Virus record (IMG/VR): IMGVR_UViG_3300035181_000319 | Span: 1 to 27,352 of that record | Length of the DNA stretch: 27,352 nt | From: a virus | Strand: one strand, 5' to 3' | In this document: one piece after another, positions 7,833-14,078 of the stretch | How positions within the stretch are numbered: position 1 is the first letter of the stretch | Layout: every line of letters begins with the position of its first letter | Made by a program: the position numbers and the translations under genes | The notes under the pieces: generated by a model | The model's input: only the letters and a program-made list of their open reading frames with translations | The model's database searches: none | Told to the model about the DNA's origin: nothing

Positions 7833-9362
7833 TTACTCCTCGGGGGTCTGTGGTTCCTCTGGCAGGGCGCCAAATTCGACGGGGCCCACCGCCTCGGTGG
7901 CCTTCTTCGCATCGCCCTTGATGAAAACCAGGACATTCTGGTGGACTTTGCAGAGCTTGCGGCTGGATTCGAAGCTCCGGCCGGCCCGGATGGCGGCGCT
8001 GCCCACGGCGTTGACCAGGATGCCCTCGTTGTAGAAGGCGGCCCCCGCCTGCTCGAACATGCCAATCGTGTGGGGGACGAAGCTGCGGTAGTTGCCCTTC
8101 TTGTCCCGGACATCGCCCACTACCCAGACGATGAAGGCGTTGGGCTTAAGCCTGGCCACGGCCTTCTGGATGATGTCGTTGTAGAGGCGCAGGAACTCCG
8201 GGTATTCCTTGTTGCTGATGTCGGCCGGGTCGTCGCTGTAGACCTCCAGGTCCGCGTAGGGCGGGCAGCTTAGGATCATGTCGGCCTGGAAGTCATCGGG
8301 CAGCACCTGGTCCATCAGCAGGCTGTCGGTGCAGATCCACTCCGGTTTCGGGAAACCCTTGCCGTGGAAGATTTCGTTGGCCTGATGGCGGTTGGCGTCC
8401 ACCTGCTCCTGCCGAAGATCAAGGCCCATGTAGCGGCGGCCCAGCAGCCCGGCGACGACACCACGGACGCTGCCCCCGGCGAATGGGTCCAGAACCAGGC
8501 CAGAGGGAGGGCAGAACCAGCGGTAGGCCAGTTCACACAGCACGGGGTCAAAGATGCTGGTTCCGCTGCCCGACTCCAGGATCTTGGCGGAAACGGGGTC
8601 AAGATCTTCAATGGCCCGATTCCCGGCCACATAGGTCAGGCGGCCCGTCACAGTTGCGGGCGCGGCCCCATGGCGTGGGCTGGACCCGCCCGCGTATTCC
8701 ATTGCCTTTGCCTTGGCCGCCTCCCGCTTCGTCTTGTCTGGCTGCAGCAGCGTGTCGCTCTTAAGCAGGTTCTCGCCCCGCCCCACCTCGGACTTGATGC
8801 CAAAGGTCATCCACGCACGCTTCCGGTCCTGCCAGTAGCCCTGTCGGCTGTCGAGGATGCTGAAGGGGGGCACACCGAAGCGCTCGGCCAGGGTCGCGGA
8901 GGCTGCGCCCTTGTCCGGCCCCGCCCCACCATCGGGCTCCTTCCCGGCCAGTTCGTCCAACAGGGCCTGTATCCCGGCGTCCTGGGTTTCGACATCGGCC
9001 AGAAGCTGGTCCAGGATGGCTTGGTCTCGGGTGGCCAGTTCGGTGATCGGGTCCAGGACGGCGAGGGCCAGGCGCTCCTCCTCCGGGGTGAGTTCCACGA
9101 TGGTAGCCGGGATGGTCGGCAGGCCCTGGCGCATGGCCTCCTCCACTCGGGCGTGCCCGTCCAGCACATGGCCCGTGGTCTTGTTCACGATGATGGTCTT
9201 CAGCCAACCAAGCTCCTTCATGCTCCCCCGCAGGGCGTCCATCTGGGTGCCAGGGTGGCGGCGGAAGTTAAGCGGGTTCGCCAGCAGGTCATCTGGCTTC
9301 ACATCGCCATGCCCCACGATGCGGGACTTGATCAGGGCGGCGGCGTGTTCGGGTTTTGCCAC
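7833..9362 (-). CDS. ParB-like domain fused to DNA methyltransferase
   Basis: A 509-residue protein if started at GTG 9362, which has AAAGGAGG seven bases upstream; a GTG at 9383 lies upstream of that site and is less likely. Residues about 15-110 are a ParB/Srx N-terminal domain with VLDGHARVEEAMRQG. A linker follows. The methyltransferase domain has the SAM-binding motif LVLDPFAGGSVRG (about 289-301) and then the catalytic-loop motif ILSCPPYADLE (about 363-373). SAM motif before catalytic motif is the alpha/gamma-type order. The motif IV core is SCPPY rather than the usual D/N/S-PP-Y. It probably modifies phage DNA amino groups, perhaps N4-cytosine or N6-adenine. It precedes the terminase genes, as in many phages. 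Confidence 0.85.
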   Translation of the reverse strand: MAKPEHAAALIKSRIVGHGDVKPDDLLANPLNFRRHPGTQMDALRGSMKELGWLKTIIVNKTTGHVLDGHARVEEAMRQGLPTIPATIVELTPEEERLALAVLDPITELATRDQAILDQLLADVETQDAGIQALLDELAGKEPDGGAGPDKGAASATLAERFGVPPFSILDSRQGYWQDRKRAWMTFGIKSEVGRGENLLKSDTLLQPDKTKREAAKAKAMEYAGGSSPRHGAAPATVTGRLTYVAGNRAIEDLDPVSAKILESGSGTSIFDPVLCELAYRWFCPPSGLVLDPFAGGSVRGVVAGLLGRRYMGLDLRQEQVDANRHQANEIFHGKGFPKPEWICTDSLLMDQVLPDDFQADMILSCPPYADLEVYSDDPADISNKEYPEFLRLYNDIIQKAVARLKPNAFIVWVVGDVRDKKGNYRSFVPHTIGMFEQAGAAFYNEGILVNAVGSAAIRAGRSFESSRKLCKVHQNVLVFIKGDAKKATEAVGPVEFGALPEEPQTPEE

Positions 9363-9404
9363 GGTCTGCCTCCTTTTGGGCACAGGATAGCAGGTTGGGG
9401 CGCG

Positions 9405-9430
9405 ATAAAGCCCCCTTTCGGGGGCTTATT
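9405..9430 (-). terminator. Probable rho-independent terminator between early and packaging genes
   Basis: AAGCCCCC (9408-9415) pairs with GGGGGCTT (9420-9427) around a four-base loop that reads GAAA on the minus strand. The coding-strand stem is followed by TTATCG, so the T-tract is short. It lies between the HNH gene and the ParB-methyltransferase gene. The rest of the 9363-9514 gap shows only an extended -10-like TGCTATCCT near 9386-9394 and no clear -35. Confidence 0.6.
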
Positions 9431-9514
9431 TGGCGGTTCCTGGCCTTACCACTCAAACCCGAGTCCTTCCATGGCAGCCTGGAACTCAGCCATTAAGGCG
9501 GGGAGGCTGGAAAT

Positions 9515-9877
9515 TCATGTTGGGTCATATCCCGCTGCTTTCAAGGCCATCACAACCTTGGCTAGCAGTTCCTGGTGAGACCCGAAGCAGCTGGCGAACT
9601 CTCGCGGCCCGGCGTGGAAGGCGTGGCGCCCTGTGCGGTGGCAGGCGGCGCAGAGGCTGATGGCCTGATGGTCGTCGGCCTTCTGCCCCATGCCCTGGCC
9701 CTCGCGGGGATGGTGTGCCTCGCTGGGTGGCGGGGCTCCGCAGACGATGCAGGGCAGGGCACGAACCAGTGCCAGGTGTTCCGGGTCCTCCACCCGCCCC
9801 ACCTTGATGCGGGGGGCGGGCTTGCCCTTGCGCCTGGGTGTCAGGCGCTTGGGCCGGATGGGGGACCTGCGAAGCAT
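9515..9877 (-). CDS. HNH/Ref-like zinc-binding nuclease family protein
   Basis: A 120-residue protein with a very basic N-terminus (MLRRSPIRPKRLTPRRKGK). The core reads LPCIVCG...SEAHHPREGQG, then DHQAISLCAACHRTGRHAFHAGP. The two Cys pairs plus the HH and CH..H clusters match the HNH-type fold of the Ref/DUF968-like phage proteins, which bind zinc and cut or nick DNA. The nuclease residues look complete by eye. No ribosome site is evident before ATG 9877, and 77 bases separate it from the methyltransferase upstream. It is the last gene before the terminator. HNH proteins often assist packaging; Ref-type proteins act with RecA. I cannot decide between these. Confidence 0.75.
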   Translation of the reverse strand: MLRRSPIRPKRLTPRRKGKPAPRIKVGRVEDPEHLALVRALPCIVCGAPPPSEAHHPREGQGMGQKADDHQAISLCAACHRTGRHAFHAGPREFASCFGSHQELLAKVVMALKAAGYDPT

Positions 9878-9954
9878 GATCAGCCGAGGGTGTTGGGCAG
9901 GGGGCGATTCTTGGGAGCGGGATTGGGGGATGGGGGGAGCCGGTGAGCTGGGCG

Positions 9955-10668
9955 TTAGGATGCATCTCCATCAATGTCGAAAAGGCTTTGATTGTGTGTT
10001 CCACTCTTGATTCGCTTGCATGCCAGATCAAAAAAACTTCCATCCATCTCCACTCCAATAAATCGGCGGTCAGATGCCAGGGCTGCAACTCCAGTGGTCC
10101 CGCTTCCCATGAAGAGATCCATCACCACATCCCCAGGCTTTGTGGAGTTGCGAATAAGGAAATCCATTAAGGCAACCGGCTTTTCTGCTGGGTGTCCATT
10201 GGGCTTTGTTGATGACCATTTGAAAGACTGTACGTCTGGAATCCCGCGATCTGGGATAGCAAAATCTTCCCCAGCGAACAACGCCACCAGTTCAAAAGAT
10301 GGGCGCAAGCCCTTCTGCCCTCCTGGTCCAATCCATTGCTTGTCCCATACCAAAAGACTTTCTATCGACCAATCGACATCGCAGGCTGCTTTCTGGAACG
10401 TCACCAATGACCGCCAATTCAAGCAAGTCCACATGCACCCGTCAGGCGTCAGTTTCTCTCGGACGCGCCGGAACCATTCCGCGTACCAAAAAGCGGAATT
10501 ACATAGATCACCCCAAGGGTTCAGTTTCCCCTTACCGTCCGATTTCGTATTGATCCCATAGGGCGGGTCCGTGACGACAGCATTGACCGAACATGCCGGA
10601 ATCTGGCTCAGAACCTCCAAACAGTCGGCATGGTATAAAGTGGCGTTTCCAATTTCTAGGCGATTCAA
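9955..10668 (-). CDS. Site-specific DNA methyltransferase (DPPY type)
   Basis: About 237 residues. The catalytic motif AVVTDPPYGI is near residue 35-44 and the SAM-binding motif DLFMGSGTTGVAAL near 193-206, with HPAEKPVALM just before it. Catalytic before SAM motif is the beta-type order of N6-adenine or N4-cytosine methylases. An in-frame ATG at 10683 is possible, but TTG at 10668 has AGGAGA at good spacing and gives the usual family start (MNRLEIGNATLYHADC). Base composition is clearly more AT-rich than the flanking genes, suggesting recent acquisition. No cognate restriction enzyme is adjacent, so protection of phage DNA from host restriction is the likely role (inference). Confidence 0.92.
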   Translation of the reverse strand: MNRLEIGNATLYHADCLEVLSQIPACSVNAVVTDPPYGINTKSDGKGKLNPWGDLCNSAFWYAEWFRRVREKLTPDGCMWTCLNWRSLVTFQKAACDVDWSIESLLVWDKQWIGPGGQKGLRPSFELVALFAGEDFAIPDRGIPDVQSFKWSSTKPNGHPAEKPVALMDFLIRNSTKPGDVVMDLFMGSGTTGVAALASDRRFIGVEMDGSFFDLACKRIKSGTHNQSLFDIDGDAS

Positions 10669-10724
10669 ATGCCGTCTCCTCATTTGTGGGGCATCCTACA
10701 TCAATCGAACGCATTCTGCGCCGG

Positions 10725-10775
10725 TTATCTTCGGACCCTACCTCTGGTGCGTTCTGGTTCGTTCTGGTTCGTCAT
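10725..10775 (-). CDS. Possible 16-aa micro-ORF with strong ribosome site
   Basis: It reads MTNQNEPERTRGRVRR. Its start context, CCATCTGGAGGAACCATG, is identical over 18 bases to the one at 11554-11571, which precedes another small gene. The coding part overlaps a degenerate 10-bp tandem repeat (10741-10780). It may be a remnant of a gene displaced by the methyltransferase, a leader peptide, or chance. Confidence 0.3.
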   Translation of the reverse strand: MTNQNEPERTRGRVRR

Positions 10776-10794
10776 GGTTCCTCCAGATGGACAG

Positions 10795-10986
10795 TTACGG
10801 TTTCGGTGCGTATTCGATGAAGAACGGGCAGTAGAACGGCGGTGCTGTGGGGCTCAGGTCGGCAAAGATGAGGGGTCCAAGCCCCCTGCCATCGTCTGCC
10901 TCACAGTCCATGAAACGGGCGCAGGTATCGCGCTTGCCGCAGGTCGTTCCGATGCACCGGGAAACATCACGGGGAAGCTGGCTCAT
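10795..10986 (-). CDS. Small Cys-rich protein, 63 aa
   Basis: It starts MSQLPRDVSRCIGTTCGKRD and contains four cysteines close together (C-x4-C-x5-C-x5-C) in the first third, then a single Cys in PPFYCPFF near the end, which suggests a small metal-binding fold. ATG 10986 overlaps the stop of the upstream gene as ATGA and has GAGGAAGG before it, so it is preferred over a start at 11013. No homologue is recognised. It belongs to the run of small early genes. Confidence 0.65.
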   Translation of the reverse strand: MSQLPRDVSRCIGTTCGKRDTCARFMDCEADDGRGLGPLIFADLSPTAPPFYCPFFIEYAPKP

Positions 10987-11213
10987 GCCTTCCTCGCCGC
11001 CAGTTCCTTGCAATACTCGATCAGTTCGTCCTGCATCCGTTTCCCGTTGTCGCCAAGGGCAAACCTGACACGGGAGAGCAGATCGAAGGCGCTGATGTTG
11101 TCCTTCCTGGCTTGTTCCAGGTCATCCCGCAGGGAATCCAGGGCGGGACGCCACACGGACTCGGGGGCACCACAGACCAGCAGGCATTGTTCGAGGATTG
11201 AAAGGTCAGTCAT
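10983..11213 (-). CDS. Small helical early protein, 76 aa
   Basis: It begins MTDLSILEQCLLVCGAPESV and is predicted mostly helical, with a charged middle (LRDDLEQARKDN) and a KELAARKA end. ATG 11213 follows CGAGGAACCA, a ribosome site resembling those of neighbouring small genes; a longer frame from 11273 lacks such a site. The stop overlaps the next gene (ATGA). No domain is recognised. Confidence 0.65.
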   Translation of the reverse strand: MTDLSILEQCLLVCGAPESVWRPALDSLRDDLEQARKDNISAFDLLSRVRFALGDNGKRMQDELIEYCKELAARKA

Positions 11214-11235
11214 TGGTTCCTCGCTCTGGACAGGC

Positions 11236-11403
11236 TCAGTTGAAATAGAAGCGACAGCCCGTGCAGGCGGCATTGATGGGCTTTGCCCGATGGATGCAGA
11301 CCACGCAGGGGAAGTGCAGGTTGAACGAGTGGAGGTCGAACCTGAACCGATCCTCGTTCTGAGGCTGGGCTGTGGCTTCTTTGGTTTCGTCAGCGAGGCT
11401 CAT
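11236..11403 (-). CDS. Small zinc-ribbon-like protein, 55 aa
   Basis: It begins MSLADETKEATAQPQNEDRF and ends with two Cys pairs (PCVVCIHRAKPINAACTGCRFYFN), the pattern of a small zinc ribbon. ATG 11403 has AGGAG upstream; an in-frame TTG at 11418 lies above that site and is less likely. It may bind nucleic acid or a host protein, but no family is recognised. Confidence 0.65.
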   Translation of the reverse strand: MSLADETKEATAQPQNEDRFRFDLHSFNLHFPCVVCIHRAKPINAACTGCRFYFN

Positions 11404-11420
11404 AAGGCTCCTAGACAAGA

Positions 11421-11556
11421 TCAGGCTTGCGCCTGAGTGGACTCGGGGGCGTGTTCCTGGATTGCCTCAATCAGGCCGAAGGTCGGGATTTCGTTCGCCT
11501 CGCTTGTTCGCTTCCTCCATCCTTCGTGCGGTCATGGCTTCGGATTCCATTCGCAT
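11421..11556 (-). pseudogene. Small gene apparently split by a +1 frameshift
   Basis: ATG 11556 has the strong site CTGGAGGAACC and opens MRMESEAMTARRMEEANKRG, but this frame stops at 11467 after 29 residues. The +1 frame continues as EANEIPTFGLIEAIQEHAPE and ends at 11421. That places its stop 17 bases before the next start with its ribosome site, which is the spacing seen elsewhere in this operon. A one-base insertion around 11490-11515, a sequencing error or a programmed shift would explain it. The joined product would be about 44 residues. The function is unknown. Confidence 0.5.
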
Positions 11557-11575
11557 GGTTCCTCCAGATGGGCGG

Positions 11576-11752
11576 TTAAGGTTTGGTTTCGATCTTTGCA
11601 TAGTGACGGTCAGCCATCTGATAAGCCCACTTCAGGAAGCTGTCTATGGACTCAGCTGAGAGATCCTTGGTTGGGATCATTTGGCGCAGGACATCGGTAA
11701 TAACCCGAAGTCTGGAGAGATTGGATGCCGTGATGTAGTCATTCTCGGTCAT
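11576..11752 (-). CDS. Small helical early protein, 58 aa
   Basis: It reads MTENDYITASNLSRLRVITD and continues through DVLRQMIPTKDLSAESIDSF to a basic end. It is predicted all-helical, with no membrane segment or Cys motif. ATG 11752 overlaps the stop of the 50-residue membrane protein (ATGA) and has GGCGGAAG upstream. No family is recognised; it is part of the accessory early operon. Confidence 0.65.
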   Translation of the reverse strand: MTENDYITASNLSRLRVITDVLRQMIPTKDLSAESIDSFLKWAYQMADRHYAKIETKP

Positions 11753-11901
11753 GGCTTCCGCCAGGTCTTGGTGGTGTCGTGGGTGCGGGGCCCACTGCGC
11801 CGGCGGTCCGCCTTCATCCGGGCCGACTGATCCCGCTCGAGGTCTCGGAGAATCACGGCGATCCCGAGTGCCCAGAGGAGAGCGAGAACTGCGAGGATCA
11901 T
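11749..11901 (-). CDS. Small single-pass membrane protein, 50 aa
   Basis: It begins MILAVLALLWALGIAVILRD: an N-terminal hydrophobic helix of about 17 residues followed by a strongly basic cytoplasmic-type tail (RMKADRRRSG...KTWRKP). The start ATG overlaps the upstream stop (ATGA) and the stop overlaps the downstream start (ATGA), with GAGAGGGGG as ribosome site. This tight fit supports a real gene despite the short length. It could target the host membrane or a lysis or exclusion function; there is no homology to decide. Confidence 0.7.
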   Translation of the reverse strand: MILAVLALLWALGIAVILRDLERDQSARMKADRRRSGPRTHDTTKTWRKP

Positions 11902-12257
11902 CGCGGCCCCCTCTCATCCAGCGCCTCCCGGATCGCGGCCCGACGGCGCTCCCGTGACTCCCTGGCCTTCTGGCGGTTATACTCGCGGGTGGCACCGGAC
12001 CAGGCGGGCCTCTTGCGTTTCCGGCCCCTTGGCTCACGGTAGATGTAGTCGGCGCGGGGCGTAACGACGGGGATTTGCCGCTCAAATTCGACGGTGACCC
12101 CATCCATGGAGACGGCGCACTCCAGGCGTCCCTTGGTATCAACCCACGACTGCATGGCCCGCTGCCAGGCGATGCACTCAGGCTGGTCGGCGTTGAAGGG
12201 GCGCGGCATTTCCGGGCGCTGGGCGATGTGGGCGGAGAGGGCTTCAGCGGGGGTCAT
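11898..12257 (-). CDS. Basic early protein, 119 aa
   Basis: It begins MTPAEALSAHIAQRPEMPRP and contains ECIAWQRAMQSWVDTKGRLE in the middle and a very basic C-terminus from about residue 75 (REPRGRKRKRPAW ... NRQKARESRERRRAAI). The tail suggests nucleic-acid binding. ATG 12257 shares one base with the upstream stop (TGATG) and follows AAGGAG. The family is not recognised. Confidence 0.7.
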   Translation of the reverse strand: MTPAEALSAHIAQRPEMPRPFNADQPECIAWQRAMQSWVDTKGRLECAVSMDGVTVEFERQIPVVTPRADYIYREPRGRKRKRPAWSGATREYNRQKARESRERRRAAIREALDERGPR

Positions 12258-12559
12258 CAAGGCTCCTTCTTCTTCAGCTCCGCCATGACGGCGGACATGG
12301 GGATCATGGTGGTCTGCCACCAGACCTCGGACGCCATGTTCCCGTGCTTCACGCGGTAGGAAATGGTGGTGTCGGGCACCTGCAGGATGCGGCTGGCCTG
12401 GGCCGGCAGGACATGGGACGGGGCGAGGATGATGCCGTGGCGGGGTTTCACCGCGCTGAGGGCCGCTAGGACCTCCTGAGGGTGGTCCCAACCCCAGGCG
12501 TTGAGGAATGGGCGAAGCGATTGGGTGACCGGGTGGGCCTGGGCCTCCTTGAGATTCAT
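12257..12559 (-). CDS. Early protein with possible HTH, 100 aa
   Basis: It begins MNLKEAQAHPVTQSLRPFLN. Residues about 40-75 (KPRHGIILAPSHVLPAQASR followed by ILQVPDTTISYRVKHGN) could form a helix-turn-helix, but the pattern is weak. The end is AELKKKEP. ATG 12559 overlaps the upstream stop by one base (TAATG) with GAAGGAGGAG as ribosome site. The function is unknown; a small regulator is one possibility. Confidence 0.65.
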   Translation of the reverse strand: MNLKEAQAHPVTQSLRPFLNAWGWDHPQEVLAALSAVKPRHGIILAPSHVLPAQASRILQVPDTTISYRVKHGNMASEVWWQTTMIPMSAVMAELKKKEP

Positions 12560-12897
12560 TACTCCTCCTTCGGTTCGATGTCGATTCCAACGGAGCGGAG
12601 GAAAGCCACCTCCCTGGCCTCCCATGCGTGGATGCCCTTGGCCGCTTGGAGCCGGAGTTCCCACTTGCGCTTCTCCATCTGGCGGCCTTGCTCCATGAAC
12701 CGTACAACGAGCGCGGTGTCCAGTTGGACCTGCTCATGGATCGCGGTGAGTTCGCTCTGGAGCCGTTCCTTTTCTTGGGCCTTGAGCTTGGCGGACTCCT
12801 CCTCCAGGAGCCGCTCGGTGATGTGGATTCCGTAGGCCACGATGAGGATGACAGCCAGGAGGATGGCCCACGCGATCACGGCGTAAAGCACGGTCAT
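12559..12897 (-). CDS. Membrane-anchored coiled-coil protein, 112 aa
   Basis: An N-terminal membrane helix (MTVLYAVIAWAILLAVILIV) is followed by a long charged helix (LLEEESAKLKAQEKERLQSE onward) likely to form a coiled coil, then a short C-terminal part (VGIDIEPKEE). The ATG overlaps the stop of the next upstream small membrane protein by four bases. Similar architecture in its neighbour suggests the two act together at the inner membrane. Early expression argues against a simple spanin role. No named family is recognised. Confidence 0.7.
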   Translation of the reverse strand: MTVLYAVIAWAILLAVILIVAYGIHITERLLEEESAKLKAQEKERLQSELTAIHEQVQLDTALVVRFMEQGRQMEKRKWELRLQAAKGIHAWEAREVAFLRSVGIDIEPKEE

Positions 12898-13133
12898 GGC
12901 CGCCCCGCTTTGGCCCGCTTCACGGCCTCCTGAAAGCTCTTGATGGCCTTCTCAGTCTTGGCGTTCTCGCGCCTAACAGTTTCCTGCCACTCGCGCTCTG
13001 CCTCCACCTTGGCCGCCTCGAACTGGATGATGGCGGCCAGGGGAAGGAGGATGGTGGCTAGGAGCATGATGCCGGCCACGAACCGGATGCACCGGGCCGC
13101 GAAGCTGGGGGTCTCATCGGGGATCATGGTCAC
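12894..13133 (-). CDS. Membrane-anchored coiled-coil protein, 79 aa
   Basis: Residues about 18-38 form a membrane helix (FVAGIMLLATILLPLAAII), followed by a charged helix (KVEAEREWQETVRRENAKTE) and a basic end (AKAGRP). GTG 13133 overlaps the upstream stop (GTGA); ATG 13127 two codons later is an equally plausible start. The architecture mirrors the 112-residue downstream neighbour: anchor first, then coiled coil. The function is unknown. Confidence 0.65.
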   Translation of the reverse strand: MTMIPDETPSFAARCIRFVAGIMLLATILLPLAAIIQFEAAKVEAEREWQETVRRENAKTEKAIKSFQEAVKRAKAGRP

Positions 13134-13492
13134 ACCTGCGCCGGGGGGCGGACCATGCTGACGGCGGCTTCCAGGATGTCCATGGCGGCGTCCTCGGCGG
13201 GGCTGTTCACCTCGATGGGCGGCCTGGCCAGGGTCTCAGAGGTGGAATCAGGCACCGCCATGGCGGCCTCGATAGCCGCCCGCTTCGCCATCAACTGGAA
13301 GGCTTCCTCCAGGTGGTCAGCCAGGGCGCGAAGGGCGATCACGGTCTCCTCCGTGCAGTCGGGGGTCATGGTCATGCAACCCATGGAGAGGCAGAGCCAG
13401 GGCGTGTTGATGCCCTGGTCGGGCGCGACGTGGATGACGGCGCGGATGTCCTTCGTTAAATCAACGGGGCGGTAGGGTAAGGCGTTTGCCAT
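13130..13492 (-). CDS. Early protein of unknown function, 120 aa
   Basis: It begins MANALPYRPVDLTKDIRAVI and contains LCLSMGCMTMTPDCTEETVI, then an Ala-rich helical C-terminus (LADHLEEAFQLMAKRAAIEA). ATG 13492 follows AAGGAGCCGCTACC. An in-frame GTG at 13540 overlaps the upstream stop but has a poorer site. No domain is recognised. Confidence 0.6.
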   Translation of the reverse strand: MANALPYRPVDLTKDIRAVIHVAPDQGINTPWLCLSMGCMTMTPDCTEETVIALRALADHLEEAFQLMAKRAAIEAAMAVPDSTSETLARPPIEVNSPAEDAAMDILEAAVSMVRPPAQV

Positions 13493-13536
13493 GGTAGCGG
13501 CTCCTTGAGAGGGGTGGTGGGGGGTGTGCCGGGCGC

Positions 13537-13722
13537 TCACTTCTTCACCTGCCGACGGCGCTTCTCGGTCAGGGCGTCATTCACCTGATCCAAATATTTC
13601 GCCTCGGCGTCCTCGTTCCCAATGGACCTCATGGACTTCGCGGATTCTTGCGCGTCCATGATGAGGAAGGCCAATTCGGCGTCCGTCTTGCCGGCGTAGC
13701 GGGTTGGGTGGGTGTTCTTCAT
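13537..13722 (-). CDS. Small helical protein, 61 aa, first gene of the accessory operon
   Basis: It begins MKNTHPTRYAGKTDAELAFL and continues as a charged helical chain ending RRRQVKK. ATG 13722 has GAAGGAGCCCACC upstream. It is the first gene after a candidate promoter (13744-13771) with a CRP-type site above it, so it probably leads the run of small genes down to about 9515. The function is unknown. Confidence 0.7.
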   Translation of the reverse strand: MKNTHPTRYAGKTDAELAFLIMDAQESAKSMRSIGNEDAEAKYLDQVNDALTEKRRRQVKK

Positions 13723-13743
13723 GGTGGGCTCCTTCGATGATTC

Positions 13744-13771
13744 AGTATCGGACCCGTTGACTGAGTATCAA
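13744..13771 (-). promoter_or_regulatory. Candidate promoter for the accessory early operon
   Basis: On the minus strand: -35 TTGATA (13771-13766), 16-bp spacer, -10 GATACT (13749-13744), followed by GAATC. The ACTGAA piece and the 16-bp spacer are shared with the promoters at 19145 and 15811. The -35 lies in an imperfect palindrome, GTTGA-N7-TCAAC (13756-13772), which might be an operator. Confidence 0.5.
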
Positions 13772-13797
13772 CCCCCTAACTGCGTTTTTCTGCGAAG

Positions 13798-13813
13798 TGT
13801 GATCTCTGTCACA
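13798..13813. promoter_or_regulatory. CRP-type site TGTGA-N6-TCACA
   Basis: TGTGATCTCTGTCACA matches both half-sites of the CRP consensus and lies about 61.5 bp upstream of the 3' end of the candidate -10 at 13744. It overlaps the last codons of the gene ending at 13809. A near copy is at 19200-19215. Confidence 0.55.
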
Positions 13814-14078
13814 CCTTTTTGGGCTCCAGGAAGCATCCCTTCCCTTCCAGGTGGGGGCGGATATGCACCCGAAACTGCTCGGGGATATTCGGCCCCCAGC
13901 CGGGCGCGAACACGCATTTGCAGGACGGGCAGACATAACCCCAGTAGCCGGTGCGGAACTGCCGGTAATAGTGGACCAGATCGGGTGGGACCTGGAAGTC
14001 ATCCTCCACCATGTTGGGAGGATTCCAACCGTATGCCTCGGGCTCATCCAGCGGGCGTGTAATCGGGGAGTGGATCAC
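13809..14078 (-). CDS. Small zinc-finger-like protein, 89 aa
   Basis: It begins MIHSPITRPLDEPEAYGWNP, and the second half has YVCPSCKCVFAPGWG followed by FRVHIRPHLEGKGC. The CxxC, later histidines and the final Cys suggest a zinc finger. GTG 14078 overlaps the helicase-loader stop (GTGA) with AGAGGTT upstream. A competing frame at 13742-14047 lacks any such motif and is rejected. It may be an accessory to the replication genes with which it is co-transcribed. Confidence 0.7.
   Translation of the reverse strand: MIHSPITRPLDEPEAYGWNPPNMVEDDFQVPPDLVHYYRQFRTGYWGYVCPSCKCVFAPGWGPNIPEQFRVHIRPHLEGKGCFLEPKKV

Noticed and set aside
9440-9497. Short peptide frame MAEFQAAMEGLGFEW in the gap before the methyltransferase
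   Set aside because: It looks protein-like, but has only 15 codons and no ribosome site, and overlaps nothing that would couple it; it may be a gene remnant.
8364-9578. 404-codon plus-strand frame
   Set aside because: It is antisense to the ParB-methyltransferase gene, whose motifs are unmistakable; the plus-strand translation shows no family.
10532-10714. 60-codon minus frame starting MRSIDVGCPTNEE
   Set aside because: It overlaps the methyltransferase gene in another frame and has no motif; the methyltransferase is clearly real.
13756-13772. GTTGA-N7-TCAAC as a Cro operator
   Set aside because: It overlaps a TTGATA -35, which by itself gives half of the palindrome; no convincing second copy supports a defined operator, so it is mentioned only as a possibility.
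13742-14047. 101-codon minus frame overlapping the zinc-finger gene
   Set aside because: The alternative frame has CxxC and His/Cys spacing plus start coupling; this one has none.
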